Below, in pieces: positions 1 to 6,425 of a DNA stretch of 9,879 bases. Position 1 is the stretch's first letter. Every line of letters starts with the position of its first letter. Source of the stretch: Candidatus Dormiibacterota bacterium. GTDB lineage: Bacteria > Chloroflexota > Dormibacteria > Dormibacterales > Dormibacteraceae. The notes under the pieces are model-generated. The model did not search any database and was not told the DNA's origin. It saw nothing but the letters and a program-made list of their open reading frames with translations. The DNA lies in the NCBI GenBank assembly GCA_003151665.1, contig PLYD01000174.1, forward strand, positions 1 to 9,879. Reading direction: 5' to 3'. Made by a program: the position numbers and the translations under genes.

Positions 1-48
1 ATTCGTAGGTTCGCTCGTACCTATCGCCTCGGCGCAAGCTGGACTCCA

Positions 49-825
49 TCAGTTGATTCTCGCCGAGTTGATCGAGGGCTTCGCCACATCTCGATGGCTG
101 ATCGCAAGGTACGCCACGAACGCGACGATCAATATCCATGAGGCGATGCTGATCGTCCCCTTCCCGAGATTCAGGCCACCCAGACTCGACGGCACCGCAA
201 GCCAGTCAGCAAATGACGCTCCAAGCGGCCTCGTGATGATGTACGCGAACCAGAACGCAATGATTTCGTTCAGACCAAACCATCGGTAGGCGACGCCCGG
301 GATGGCAAACACGACAGCGAAGAGGATCCCCGAAGCAAAGAAACCCAGCTGAAACGTGACCGCCGTCATGTCACCCGCCGCCGTGCCTAGTGCGAACGTC
401 GCGAGGACGGCCGCCCAATAGAACAGTTCGCGGCGGCGTGTGTAGATGCTGTGAACCGAGAGAGTTCTCTCACTCAGATACCACAGCACAAAGATGACGG
501 TCAGGGTGACTCCCCAGGTGATCGCCGACCAGATGTAGGGGACGCCGAGGTAGACGTGGAGAATGCCGGCAGCCATCGTGCCAAAGACAGCGACCATTGC
601 GACAGTCAGCCAGTAGGCCCAGGTCATGTATCGCCGCAAATAGAGTTGCCAGACGAGTGCGATTGCTAAAGCGGCCGCCCCCAGGACCACCACAACGTAT
701 GGGTTGTAAGTGTGGACAAAGTAGTCAGAGGTCGCCTCACCCATCCCCGTGGTCAGGATTTTGATGACCCAGAAGTAGATCGTCAGTTCAGGCACCTTCT
801 TGGCCAGCGGCTGATCGAGGAACAC
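49..825 (-). CDS. COG4705-like polytopic membrane protein
   Basis: A hydrophobic protein of about 258 residues with roughly seven to eight predicted membrane segments. It resembles the uncharacterised COG4705 membrane-protein family. Recognisable pieces, numbered from the chosen start, are KVPELTIYFWVIKIL (10-24) followed by GMGEATSDYF (27-36), GTAAGDMTA (147-155), and near the end TRPLGASFADWL (198-209) followed by a Gly-rich loop and a last membrane helix. The open frame extends upstream to 987, but that part is Arg-rich, lies antisense-like over the end of the CoA-transferase frame and has no family character. GTG at 825 is therefore preferred: it leaves a short lead before the conserved VPEL segment, whereas ATG at 744 would delete the first helix. 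No clear Shine-Dalgarno is visible. The gene lies 35 bp after the Mct-like gene and could be the tail of the operon or a separate unit. By eye it is less GC-rich than the metabolic genes. Its biochemical role is not known to me. Confidence 0.8.
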   Translation of the reverse strand: MFLDQPLAKKVPELTIYFWVIKILTTGMGEATSDYFVHTYNPYVVVVLGAAALAIALVWQLYLRRYMTWAYWLTVAMVAVFGTMAAGILHVYLGVPYIWSAITWGVTLTVIFVLWYLSERTLSVHSIYTRRRELFYWAAVLATFALGTAAGDMTAVTFQLGFFASGILFAVVFAIPGVAYRWFGLNEIIAFWFAYIITRPLGASFADWLAVPSSLGGLNLGKGTISIASWILIVAFVAYLAISHRDVAKPSINSARIN

Positions 826-860
826 GGTTGCAAGAATATGGCGCCGACGAGCTCGGCGCT

Positions 861-2033
861 CTACAAGCCGAACTCCCGCAGCACCTCTTCGGTGTGCTCG
901 CCGAGGTCCGGCGCGCGGCGCGCTGGCACCGGTGCCGCCGCGCCAAAACGCAATGGCGATCCGGCGGTCAGGAACCTGCCCAGCCACGGATGTGTGATCT
1001 CCGAGAACAGAGGGTTGGCGGTGGTGGCGCGCACGTCATCTGTCACCAGTTGCTTCAAGGTCTGGTATGGGCTCCACAACACGCCGTGGCCGTTAAAGGT
1101 CTCGCGAATCTCGGCGAGATCGTGCCGCGCGAACCATTCCTCCAGCAGGGCGAAAAGTGACTTGCGATGGATCCAGCGGTCGCTCTCATTTCGAAAATCC
1201 GCGCTGGCTCGCGACTCAAGCGCCACGAATTCACCGGCAAGTCCGGTGGCTTCACCCAGGCTCGCCCACTGTCTCGCGGTCAACGCAAGCACCATCACGC
1301 GTCGTCCATCGCGGGTGGTGAAATCCCGACCGAACGTGCCGTACACGTCATTGCCGAACCGACCGCGCGGCTGCGGCTCGAGAATCGCTTCGCCGATCAG
1401 GCCCAGGTGCCCGGCGACCGCAAGCCCCACATCCGACAGGCTCAGCTCGACCAGCTGTCCTTCACCATGGATGCGGCGGTGTCGCTCGGCTGCGAGGATT
1501 GCGAGCGCGGCGAGAAATCCCGTCATGCCATCCCACGCGGGCAGGACATGATTGACCGGACCCTCATGGCCCTCGGGTCCGGTGAGCCACGGAAAGCCGA
1601 GCGCCGCGTTGACCGTGTAGTCGACCGCGGTGCCGCCGTCGCGGTCGCCGGTGATGACGACCATGATCACGTCGGGCCGGAGCTTGGCGAGAGCTTCGTA
1701 CGAGTTCCAACCCTTGACCGGAAGGTTGGTTAGCACGATTCCTCCACCTTCTCCCGGCGCCGCGATGAGGCCGGCCACCTGCCTCTGCCCCACCTCAGTG
1801 CGCGTATCGACGACCACCGAGCGCTTGCCCTGGTTCAGGCCTGCCCAGTAAAGGCTGTGGTTGTTGTGCAAGGGCCAGCGCTTGAAATCGATTCCGCCGC
1901 CGGGCGGGTCCACACGGATCACGTCGGCACCGAGCGCCGCCAGGGTCGCGCCACCAAGCGGCGCCGCAATGAACGCCGACAGCTCGACCACGCGCAGCCC
2001 GGCGAGAATTGGCGTATCAGCTGGGCCTGGCAT
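861..2033 (-). CDS. mct: Class III CoA-transferase, 2-methylfumaryl-CoA isomerase (Mct)-like
   Basis: A 390-residue CaiB/BaiF family protein, the usual family length. The N-terminal part has the family Rossmann-like opening GLRVVELSAFIAAPLGG (12-28) and LGADVIRVDPPGGGIDFKRW (34-53). The catalytic Asp should be D168 in NHVLPAWDGMTG, followed by GEGQLVELSLSDVGLA (190-205). From memory, these details match the mesaconyl-C1-CoA/C4-CoA transferase (2-methylfumaryl-CoA isomerase) of the Chloroflexus 3-hydroxypropionate bicycle better than generic formyl-, succinyl- or carnitine-CoA transferases. Other matching pieces are WAGLNQGKRS, DGGTAVDYTVN, GTFGRDF and SPYQTL. Mct moves CoA within one molecule, from C1 to C4 of mesaconate. 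The ATG at 2033 overlaps the E1-alpha end by 17 bp and has GAGG nine bases upstream. The frame is open to 2366, but that extension is only shadow of E1-alpha. Class III transferase activity is near certain; isomerase specificity is inferred, and an itaconate or mesaconate CoA-transferase is the alternative. Confidence 0.85.
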   Translation of the reverse strand: MPGPADTPILAGLRVVELSAFIAAPLGGATLAALGADVIRVDPPGGGIDFKRWPLHNNHSLYWAGLNQGKRSVVVDTRTEVGQRQVAGLIAAPGEGGGIVLTNLPVKGWNSYEALAKLRPDVIMVVITGDRDGGTAVDYTVNAALGFPWLTGPEGHEGPVNHVLPAWDGMTGFLAALAILAAERHRRIHGEGQLVELSLSDVGLAVAGHLGLIGEAILEPQPRGRFGNDVYGTFGRDFTTRDGRRVMVLALTARQWASLGEATGLAGEFVALESRASADFRNESDRWIHRKSLFALLEEWFARHDLAEIRETFNGHGVLWSPYQTLKQLVTDDVRATTANPLFSEITHPWLGRFLTAGSPLRFGAAAPVPARRAPDLGEHTEEVLREFGL

Positions 2034-3054
2034 CGTCCAGGGCCTCAGCCCTCTGCTGCTGCAGGCGGGGCGGCAAAGTTTCGTAGACGTGTTCGAAGAT
2101 CGCCGCCGCTCCAGGCCTTGGTAGCTCCTCGACCTGTCGTTGCGCGGTCTCGATTGCGGACCGGATCTCGTTGAGCGCGGCTGCCTCCTGATCGGCCGAC
2201 CAGACACCCTCGCGGATCGCGAATCGCCGCACTCGTTCGATCGGGTCTCGCTGCTCTGCCTCGGCGATCTCTGCCGTATCGCGGTATTCCTTCGGGTTAT
2301 CGGACGTGTTGTGGAACCCCATGCGGTAGGTCCGGCATTCGATGAGCGTCGGTCCGCCTCCGGCAAGCGCCCGATTCACCGCATCGACGGTGGTCGCGTA
2401 AACAGCCAGGAGGTCGTTGCCATCGACCACGAACCCTGGAAAGCCGTAGCCCTCCGCGCGCGCGGCCAGCTCTGCTGCCGCGGTCTGCCTATGCACCGGG
2501 GTCGAGATGGCGTAGTGGTTGTTGATCAGCAGCATGACTAGCGGGACGCGCATGACGCCGGCGAGGTTCGAGGCCTCATGGAAATCGCCTTCCGATGAGG
2601 CGCCTTCCCCGAAGTACACGGCTACCACGCCGCCGGCTCGCCGCAGCTTCAGCGCCCAGGCAAGGCCAACCGCATGTGGCAGCTGCGCGCCGATCGACTG
2701 CTGGCGCGGCAGCAACCGCACGCCATCCGGGACGGCCGCTGCATCGAAGTTGCCCATGTACGTGGCGAACATGTTCTTTAGCGGCAGGCCGTGCCGCAGC
2801 ATCGCGGGGTGTTCGCGAGACGCGGGGACGATCCAGTCACGCTGGGGATCCAGCGCCATTGCGGATCCGATCACCGCTGCCTCCTGTCCGTGCACCGGGC
2901 CGTACACGCCGACTCGACCCATCCTCTGCAGCTTAATGAGCCGATCGTCGACCGCTCGCGAAAGCAGCATGAGGCGAAGGGCATCGACGACCTCATCGAG
3001 GCTCATGGGCGAGGATCCGCGAACCTTGCCGTCGATGCCGAGCAGCTCGATCAC
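2017..3054 (-). CDS. 2-oxoacid dehydrogenase E1 component, alpha subunit
   Basis: A 345-residue thiamine-diphosphate-binding E1 alpha subunit of the branched-chain 2-oxoacid/pyruvate/acetoin dehydrogenase family. With the beta subunit it forms an alpha2beta2 enzyme that decarboxylates a 2-oxoacid and passes the acyl group to lipoyl-E2. Visible marks are YGPVHGQEAA (51-60), RDWIVPASRE (72-81), QQSIGAQLPHAVGLAWA (118-134), the ThDP/Mg motif from G149 to N178-N179 (INNHYAISTP) and the regulatory-loop-like segment GFHNTSDNPKEYRD (246-259). The usual GDG of the cofactor motif reads GEG (149-151). The start is GTG, abutting the TGA of the beta gene, with GGAG six bases upstream. An ATG at codon 17 is less likely. 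Order is beta then alpha, the reverse of the mycobacterial bkd genes. No E2 or E3 gene lies in the window. The substrate (branched-chain oxoacid or pyruvate) cannot be read from the sequence. Confidence 0.92.
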   Translation of the reverse strand: MIELLGIDGKVRGSSPMSLDEVVDALRLMLLSRAVDDRLIKLQRMGRVGVYGPVHGQEAAVIGSAMALDPQRDWIVPASREHPAMLRHGLPLKNMFATYMGNFDAAAVPDGVRLLPRQQSIGAQLPHAVGLAWALKLRRAGGVVAVYFGEGASSEGDFHEASNLAGVMRVPLVMLLINNHYAISTPVHRQTAAAELAARAEGYGFPGFVVDGNDLLAVYATTVDAVNRALAGGGPTLIECRTYRMGFHNTSDNPKEYRDTAEIAEAEQRDPIERVRRFAIREGVWSADQEAAALNEIRSAIETAQRQVEELPRPGAAAIFEHVYETLPPRLQQQRAEALDDARPS

Positions 3055-4041
3055 TCAGTACTCCACCGTGGCACGCGTCGCGGCTACGATGCGACGCACC
3101 GACGGCAGGAAATAGTCCTCGAGGGAGCCCGGCGGATACGGGGTGTCCCGAGCCGCCACCCGGCGGATCGGAGCGTCGAGCGAACCGAACGCCTCCTGCT
3201 GGATGGTGGCCACGATCTCCGCTCCGAAACCTCCGGTCACAGGCGCCTCATGAACGACCAGGGCCTTGCCGCTTTCTACCACCGCCGCGATCAACCCGGC
3301 GACATCCAGCGGGACCAGGGTTCTGAGGTCGAGCACCGAGGCGGCCACGCCCTCCTGGGCCAGCTGGTCGGCAGCCGCCAGGCACAGGTGAACGGCCGCG
3401 CTCCAGGCGATGAGCACCACATCCTTACCTTCGCGGACGAGCCTCGACGAGCCGAAGGGCACTGTATGATCGCCGGCCGGAACCGGCCCGCGGATCGACC
3501 GGTAGAGCCTTTGCGGCTCGAGGTAGAGGACCGGGTCAGGATCGCGAATCGCCTCGAGGAGCAGGCCCTTCGCGTCGTCGGGAAAAGCAGGGCAGACGAT
3601 CTTCAGGCCGGGCGCTTGGACGAACTGGGCCTCGATCGCGTCAGGGTGAAACTCCGGCGTCCTCGTCCCGCCGCCGAAAGGCGCCCGGATCGTCACCTGG
3701 GCGCTGAAGCGCCCGCGCGAGCGGAATCGGTAGCGCGCGAGCTGCGGGCCGATCTGATGAAACGCCTGGTGCGTGAAGCCCAGGAACTGGACCTCCGCTA
3801 CAGGGACCATGCCGCCGATCGCCAGCCCCAGCGAGGCTCCGACGATCGCGCCCTCGGCGAGCGGCGTGTCGACCACCCGCTCAGGCCCGAACTTCTCCAT
3901 TAGCCCGCGCGTCACCCTGAAGACGCCGCCGAGCTGCCCGACGTCCATGCCCAGGACCATCACTCGCTCGTCGCGACTCATCTCGTCGACGAGGGCGCTC
4001 CGAATCGCTTCGAGGATCGAGAGCTCTGGCTGGTTGCTCAC
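3055..4041 (-). CDS. 2-oxoacid dehydrogenase E1 component, beta subunit
   Basis: A 328-residue transketolase-like beta subunit of a 2-oxoacid dehydrogenase, full length for the family. The N-terminal pyrimidine-binding part contains DTPLAEGAIVGASLGLAIGG (58-77), where the Glu of PLAE is expected to activate the thiamine ring, then QIGPQLARYRFRSRG, APFGGGTRTPEFHPDAIEAQF, PGLKIVCPAFPDDAKGLL and DPVLYLEPQRLYR. The C-terminal transketolase domain carries the SVLDLRTLVPLD, VVHEAPVTGGFGAEI and PYPPGSLEDYFLP segments. It partners the alpha subunit encoded directly downstream. Its GTG start overlaps the stop of the lyase gene in the sequence GTGA, a classic translational-coupling arrangement, and no strong ribosome-binding site stands alone. 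The substrate class (branched-chain oxoacid, pyruvate or acetoin) is undecided. Neighbours argue for either a branched-chain acyl-CoA route or disposal of pyruvate released by a citramalyl-CoA lyase. Confidence 0.93.
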   Translation of the reverse strand: MSNQPELSILEAIRSALVDEMSRDERVMVLGMDVGQLGGVFRVTRGLMEKFGPERVVDTPLAEGAIVGASLGLAIGGMVPVAEVQFLGFTHQAFHQIGPQLARYRFRSRGRFSAQVTIRAPFGGGTRTPEFHPDAIEAQFVQAPGLKIVCPAFPDDAKGLLLEAIRDPDPVLYLEPQRLYRSIRGPVPAGDHTVPFGSSRLVREGKDVVLIAWSAAVHLCLAAADQLAQEGVAASVLDLRTLVPLDVAGLIAAVVESGKALVVHEAPVTGGFGAEIVATIQQEAFGSLDAPIRRVAARDTPYPPGSLEDYFLPSVRRIVAATRATVEY

Positions 4042-4862
4042 CGGGGCATCGGGCTATGGCTCGCCCGCAGGAGCTGCTTCGCGCGCTCGGCCACTGGCCT
4101 GTCGACGAACTCGCCGGACGCGGTCTTCGTCGCCGCGCCGCCTGACTGTTCGAATGCCCGCAGCACCTGATTCGCCCAGGCCAGCTCTTCCGGCGTGGGC
4201 GTGAAAACCTCGTGGATGATCGGCACTTGGCGCGGATGGATGGCCGACTTGCCGAAGAACCCGAGCCGCTTCGCCGCTTCGGCCTCCTTGCGCAAGCCTT
4301 CGTCATCGTCGAGCTGCGGGTGCACGCCGTCGCTCGGCCTCGGCTTGCCCGCAGAGCGCGCCGCGACGACCAGGTGCGAGCGCGCATAGAGCGTCTCCTG
4401 CTCGCCGCCTGAGCTTCCGAGATCAGCCGCCAGGTCGAGGGCTCCGAAGGAGAGCAGCGTGCATGCCGGCGCGGAGGCGATCTCGAAAGCCATGAGCACG
4501 CCGCGTGCAGATTCGATGGTGCAATCGAGGTGGATGCCGGGTGCGCGCTCCGCAACCCACGCGACCTCGGTGGCCGACTCCACCTTGGGGATGCGAATCC
4601 CGGAAACGTTGCCAGCGATCGCGCCAAGGTCGCGCTCGCATTCTTCCGTCTGGGCTCGGTTGACACGGACCCAGCAGCGCTTGCTCGACGCGACCTCGGC
4701 CACCATATCGCGCGCGCGATCCTTCAAGGCGGCGGGCACGGCATCCTCGAGGTCCAGGAGGACGGCGTCCGCGCCCACATCGAAGACCTTGCCAAGAAGC
4801 TTCTCGTCGTGGCCGGGTGCGAAGAGCCAGCTCCGCGGCAGCTCTATGTCAGCCACGCGCAT
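4038..4862 (-). CDS. CitE/HpcH-family acyl-CoA lyase (citramalyl-CoA / 3-hydroxyacyl-CoA lyase type)
   Basis: A 274-residue TIM-barrel lyase of the HpcH/HpaI aldolase/citrate lyase beta family, the stand-alone CitE-like form. These enzymes cleave malyl-, beta-methylmalyl-, citramalyl- or 3-hydroxy-3-methylglutaryl-CoA, using Mg2+. Visible pieces are RSWLFAPGHDEKLLGK (10-25), AVLLDLEDAVP (33-43), WVRVN with R66, IRIPKVES (89-96), CTIESARG with metal-ligand candidate E117, LSFGALDLAADLG with D143 (137-149), and GFFGKSAIHPRQV (201-213). All expected active-site residues are present. ATG at 4862 is chosen because the family opening follows directly; codons back to 4916 are non-family and overlap the cupin end. 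The start overlaps the cupin stop by 14 bp and the stop overlaps the E1-beta start. The closest functional model is mycobacterial Rv2498c, reported to act in itaconate dissimilation and leucine catabolism. The real substrate here is inferred, not shown. Confidence 0.9.
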   Translation of the reverse strand: MRVADIELPRSWLFAPGHDEKLLGKVFDVGADAVLLDLEDAVPAALKDRARDMVAEVASSKRCWVRVNRAQTEECERDLGAIAGNVSGIRIPKVESATEVAWVAERAPGIHLDCTIESARGVLMAFEIASAPACTLLSFGALDLAADLGSSGGEQETLYARSHLVVAARSAGKPRPSDGVHPQLDDDEGLRKEAEAAKRLGFFGKSAIHPRQVPIIHEVFTPTPEELAWANQVLRAFEQSGGAATKTASGEFVDRPVAERAKQLLRASHSPMPR

Positions 4863-5226
4863 CGACCGGCCGCGCGAACGGTTCGTCTGGCGACGGCAGA
4901 GGCGTATTGAACGCAAGGTGAACCGTCGCCTCGGCGCCGCCGTTCCAGGATCGATGCGGAACCCCGGCCGGAAACACCACCAACGTCCCCGTGTCTGCGG
5001 TGTACGCCTGGCCGTTGATCTCCAGGCTCATAGTGCCGCTCAGGATGTAGAAGAGTTGGTCGACGACGTGGGTGTGCATCCCGGCCGGCGAGCCCTCGCC
5101 TGGCGGCGTCTTGATGCAGTTCACGCTGCAGCTTGTCGCTCCTGTGTCCCAATCCAAGAGTGGCTGGCTCACCCGGTGGTCGACCGCCGCGAGCTGCGCG
5201 AAATCGACCTTACGCAAATACTCCAC
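4849..5226 (-). CDS. Small single-domain cupin protein
   Basis: A 125-residue single-domain cupin of the Cupin_2 type. Motif 1 is seen around GMHTHVVDQLFYILSG (49-64), giving candidate metal ligands H51 and H53, with Gln57 where Glu is usual. Motif 2, GTLVVFPAGVPHRSWN (80-95), fits G-x5-P-x-G-x2-H-x3-N exactly and provides H91. A metal site of three His plus Gln is plausible, and from memory Gln in this place occurs in some other cupins such as KdgF. The GTG start is well supported by AGGAGG six bases upstream. The gene lies between the acyl-CoA dehydrogenase (41 bp gap) and the lyase (14 bp overlap), so it is very likely co-expressed and may act on, or sense, an intermediate of that pathway. 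Small cupins range from isomerases and dioxygenases to non-enzymatic binders, so no reaction is assigned. Confidence 0.88.
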   Translation of the reverse strand: MEYLRKVDFAQLAAVDHRVSQPLLDWDTGATSCSVNCIKTPPGEGSPAGMHTHVVDQLFYILSGTMSLEINGQAYTADTGTLVVFPAGVPHRSWNGGAEATVHLAFNTPLPSPDEPFARPVDARG

Positions 5227-5231
5227 GTGAT

Positions 5232-5238
5232 CCCTCCT
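5232..5238 (-). promoter_or_regulatory. Shine-Dalgarno of the cupin gene
   Basis: On the minus strand the sequence reads AGGAGGG, with AGGAGG ending six bases before the GTG at 5226. It is the strongest ribosome-binding site seen in the operon. It fixes the GTG as the cupin start and suggests that translation re-initiates efficiently after the 41-bp gap. Confidence 0.8.
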
Positions 5239-5267
5239 GTCAGGAATAGCGCCCTACGCGCGCCCGG

Positions 5268-6422
5268 CTAATGGTCGTCACGGACGAGCTGGCGGGCGAT
5301 CACGGTGCGGAGGATGTCGTTCGTGCCCTCGCCAATCGCCATCAGCGGCGCGTCGCGGTAAAACCGCTCGACCTCATATTCGGTGGAGTAGCCGTATCCA
5401 CCGTGGATCCGCATGGCCTCAAGAGAGGCGGTGATGCAGACCTCGGACGCGTAGAGCTTCGCCATCCCCGTCTCGAGATCGGCGCGCCGGCCTGAGTCGA
5501 GCGCGGAGGCCGCCCACCACGTAAGCAGCCGTGCCGCCTGCACCTCGGTCGCCATGTCCGCCAGCTTCAGCTGGATCGCCTGGAACTCCGCGATGGGACG
5601 GCCGAACGCATGGCGCTCGCGCGCGTAGGCAAGCGAGCGGTCGAGGCAGGCCTGCGCCACGCCTACGGCCCTGCCGGCGATATTGACGCGGCCGAACTCG
5701 AGTGCTGATAGCGCCTGCTGAAGCCCTTGGCCCTCCTCCCCGCCCAGCACGTTCTCGACCGGCACGCGACAGTCGCTCAAGAAAACTTCCGAGGACTCCG
5801 GCCCCTTGTAGCCCAGCTTGTCGAGGTCCTTGCCGACAGTGAAGCCCGGCGTCCCCTGCTCGATCATCAATACGGTCATGCCCCGATGGCGCGGCTGGGC
5901 GTTGGGATCGGTCTTGACCAGCACCGGAAGCGGGTCCGCGTGGCGCGCGTTGGTGATCCAGGTCTTCGAACCGTTGACGACGTAGTGGTCGCCCTCGCGC
6001 TTGGCCACCGTGGCGATGCCCTGGAGGTCGCTGCCCGCCTGTGGCTCGGTCAGCGCTATGCCCGAACGCCGCTTGCCGGTGGCGAGGTCCGGCAGCCAGC
6101 GGGCGCGCTGTTCAGGGGTGCCGAACTTAGACAGCATCAGCGTGGCCAGCGAGTGCGAGCCCAGGATCCCGGCCACACCCATCCAGGCCTTCGAGATCTC
6201 CTCGAAGACCACGGAATACGAGACCGCGTCGATGGCAATGCCCCCGTACTCTTCCGGCACAAGCATCCCGAACAGACCCATCGTCTTCATCTCTTCGACG
6301 ATCTCTTCTGGGTAGCGACCGGCCAGCTCCCACTCGCGGGCGACGGGGCTGATGCTCTTGCGGGCGAAGTCCCGAATCAGGTCGCGGAAGGCGGCCTGCT
6401 GCTCGGAAAGCTCGAAATCCAT
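5268..6422 (-). CDS. Acyl-CoA dehydrogenase
   Basis: A 384-residue FAD-dependent acyl-CoA dehydrogenase of normal family length, which introduces an alpha,beta double bond into an acyl-CoA and passes electrons to ETF. Visible marks are the N-terminal helical domain (1-115), the flavin-contacting GIALTEPQAGSDLQG (121-135) and WITNARHADPLPV in the beta domain, ARERHAFGRPIAEFQAIQ in the C-terminal helical domain, and EAMRIHGGYGYSTEYEVERF (335-354) leading to AIGEGTNDILR. The likely catalytic base is E365 in GEGTND. In the helix where isovaleryl-CoA and long-chain dehydrogenases keep their Glu, the sequence reads LEFGR, with Gly244 in that place. The enzyme therefore looks like the short-chain/2-methyl-branched type rather than a true isovaleryl-CoA dehydrogenase. 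ATG follows the MaoC stop after 3 bp. The substrate is unknown; a branched-chain acyl-CoA or methylsuccinyl-CoA would suit the neighbours, although known methylsuccinyl-CoA dehydrogenases are longer. Confidence 0.93.
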   Translation of the reverse strand: MDFELSEQQAAFRDLIRDFARKSISPVAREWELAGRYPEEIVEEMKTMGLFGMLVPEEYGGIAIDAVSYSVVFEEISKAWMGVAGILGSHSLATLMLSKFGTPEQRARWLPDLATGKRRSGIALTEPQAGSDLQGIATVAKREGDHYVVNGSKTWITNARHADPLPVLVKTDPNAQPRHRGMTVLMIEQGTPGFTVGKDLDKLGYKGPESSEVFLSDCRVPVENVLGGEEGQGLQQALSALEFGRVNIAGRAVGVAQACLDRSLAYARERHAFGRPIAEFQAIQLKLADMATEVQAARLLTWWAASALDSGRRADLETGMAKLYASEVCITASLEAMRIHGGYGYSTEYEVERFYRDAPLMAIGEGTNDILRTVIARQLVRDDH

Positions 6423-6425
6423 CGG

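Noticed and set aside
1..26. Small inverted repeat TAGGT/ACCTA just beyond the membrane protein stop
   Set aside because: The stem is only five base pairs, with one possible G-T pair and an 8-nt loop. No T-run is visible before the window ends, so it is too weak to call a terminator.
712..1551. 279-codon plus-strand open frame
   Set aside because: It is antisense to the Mct-like gene and the start of the membrane protein gene, with Ser/Arg/Pro-rich composition and no motif.
2034..2366. Long N-terminal extension of the CoA-transferase frame
   Set aside because: These codons overlap E1-alpha in another frame, and their Arg/Ser-rich translation is not family sequence. The ATG at 2033 gives the standard length and has an upstream GAGG.
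2791..3903. 370-codon plus-strand open frame
   Set aside because: It is antisense to the E1 genes, a typical GC-rich shadow frame with Arg/Asp/His-rich translation and no recognisable fold.
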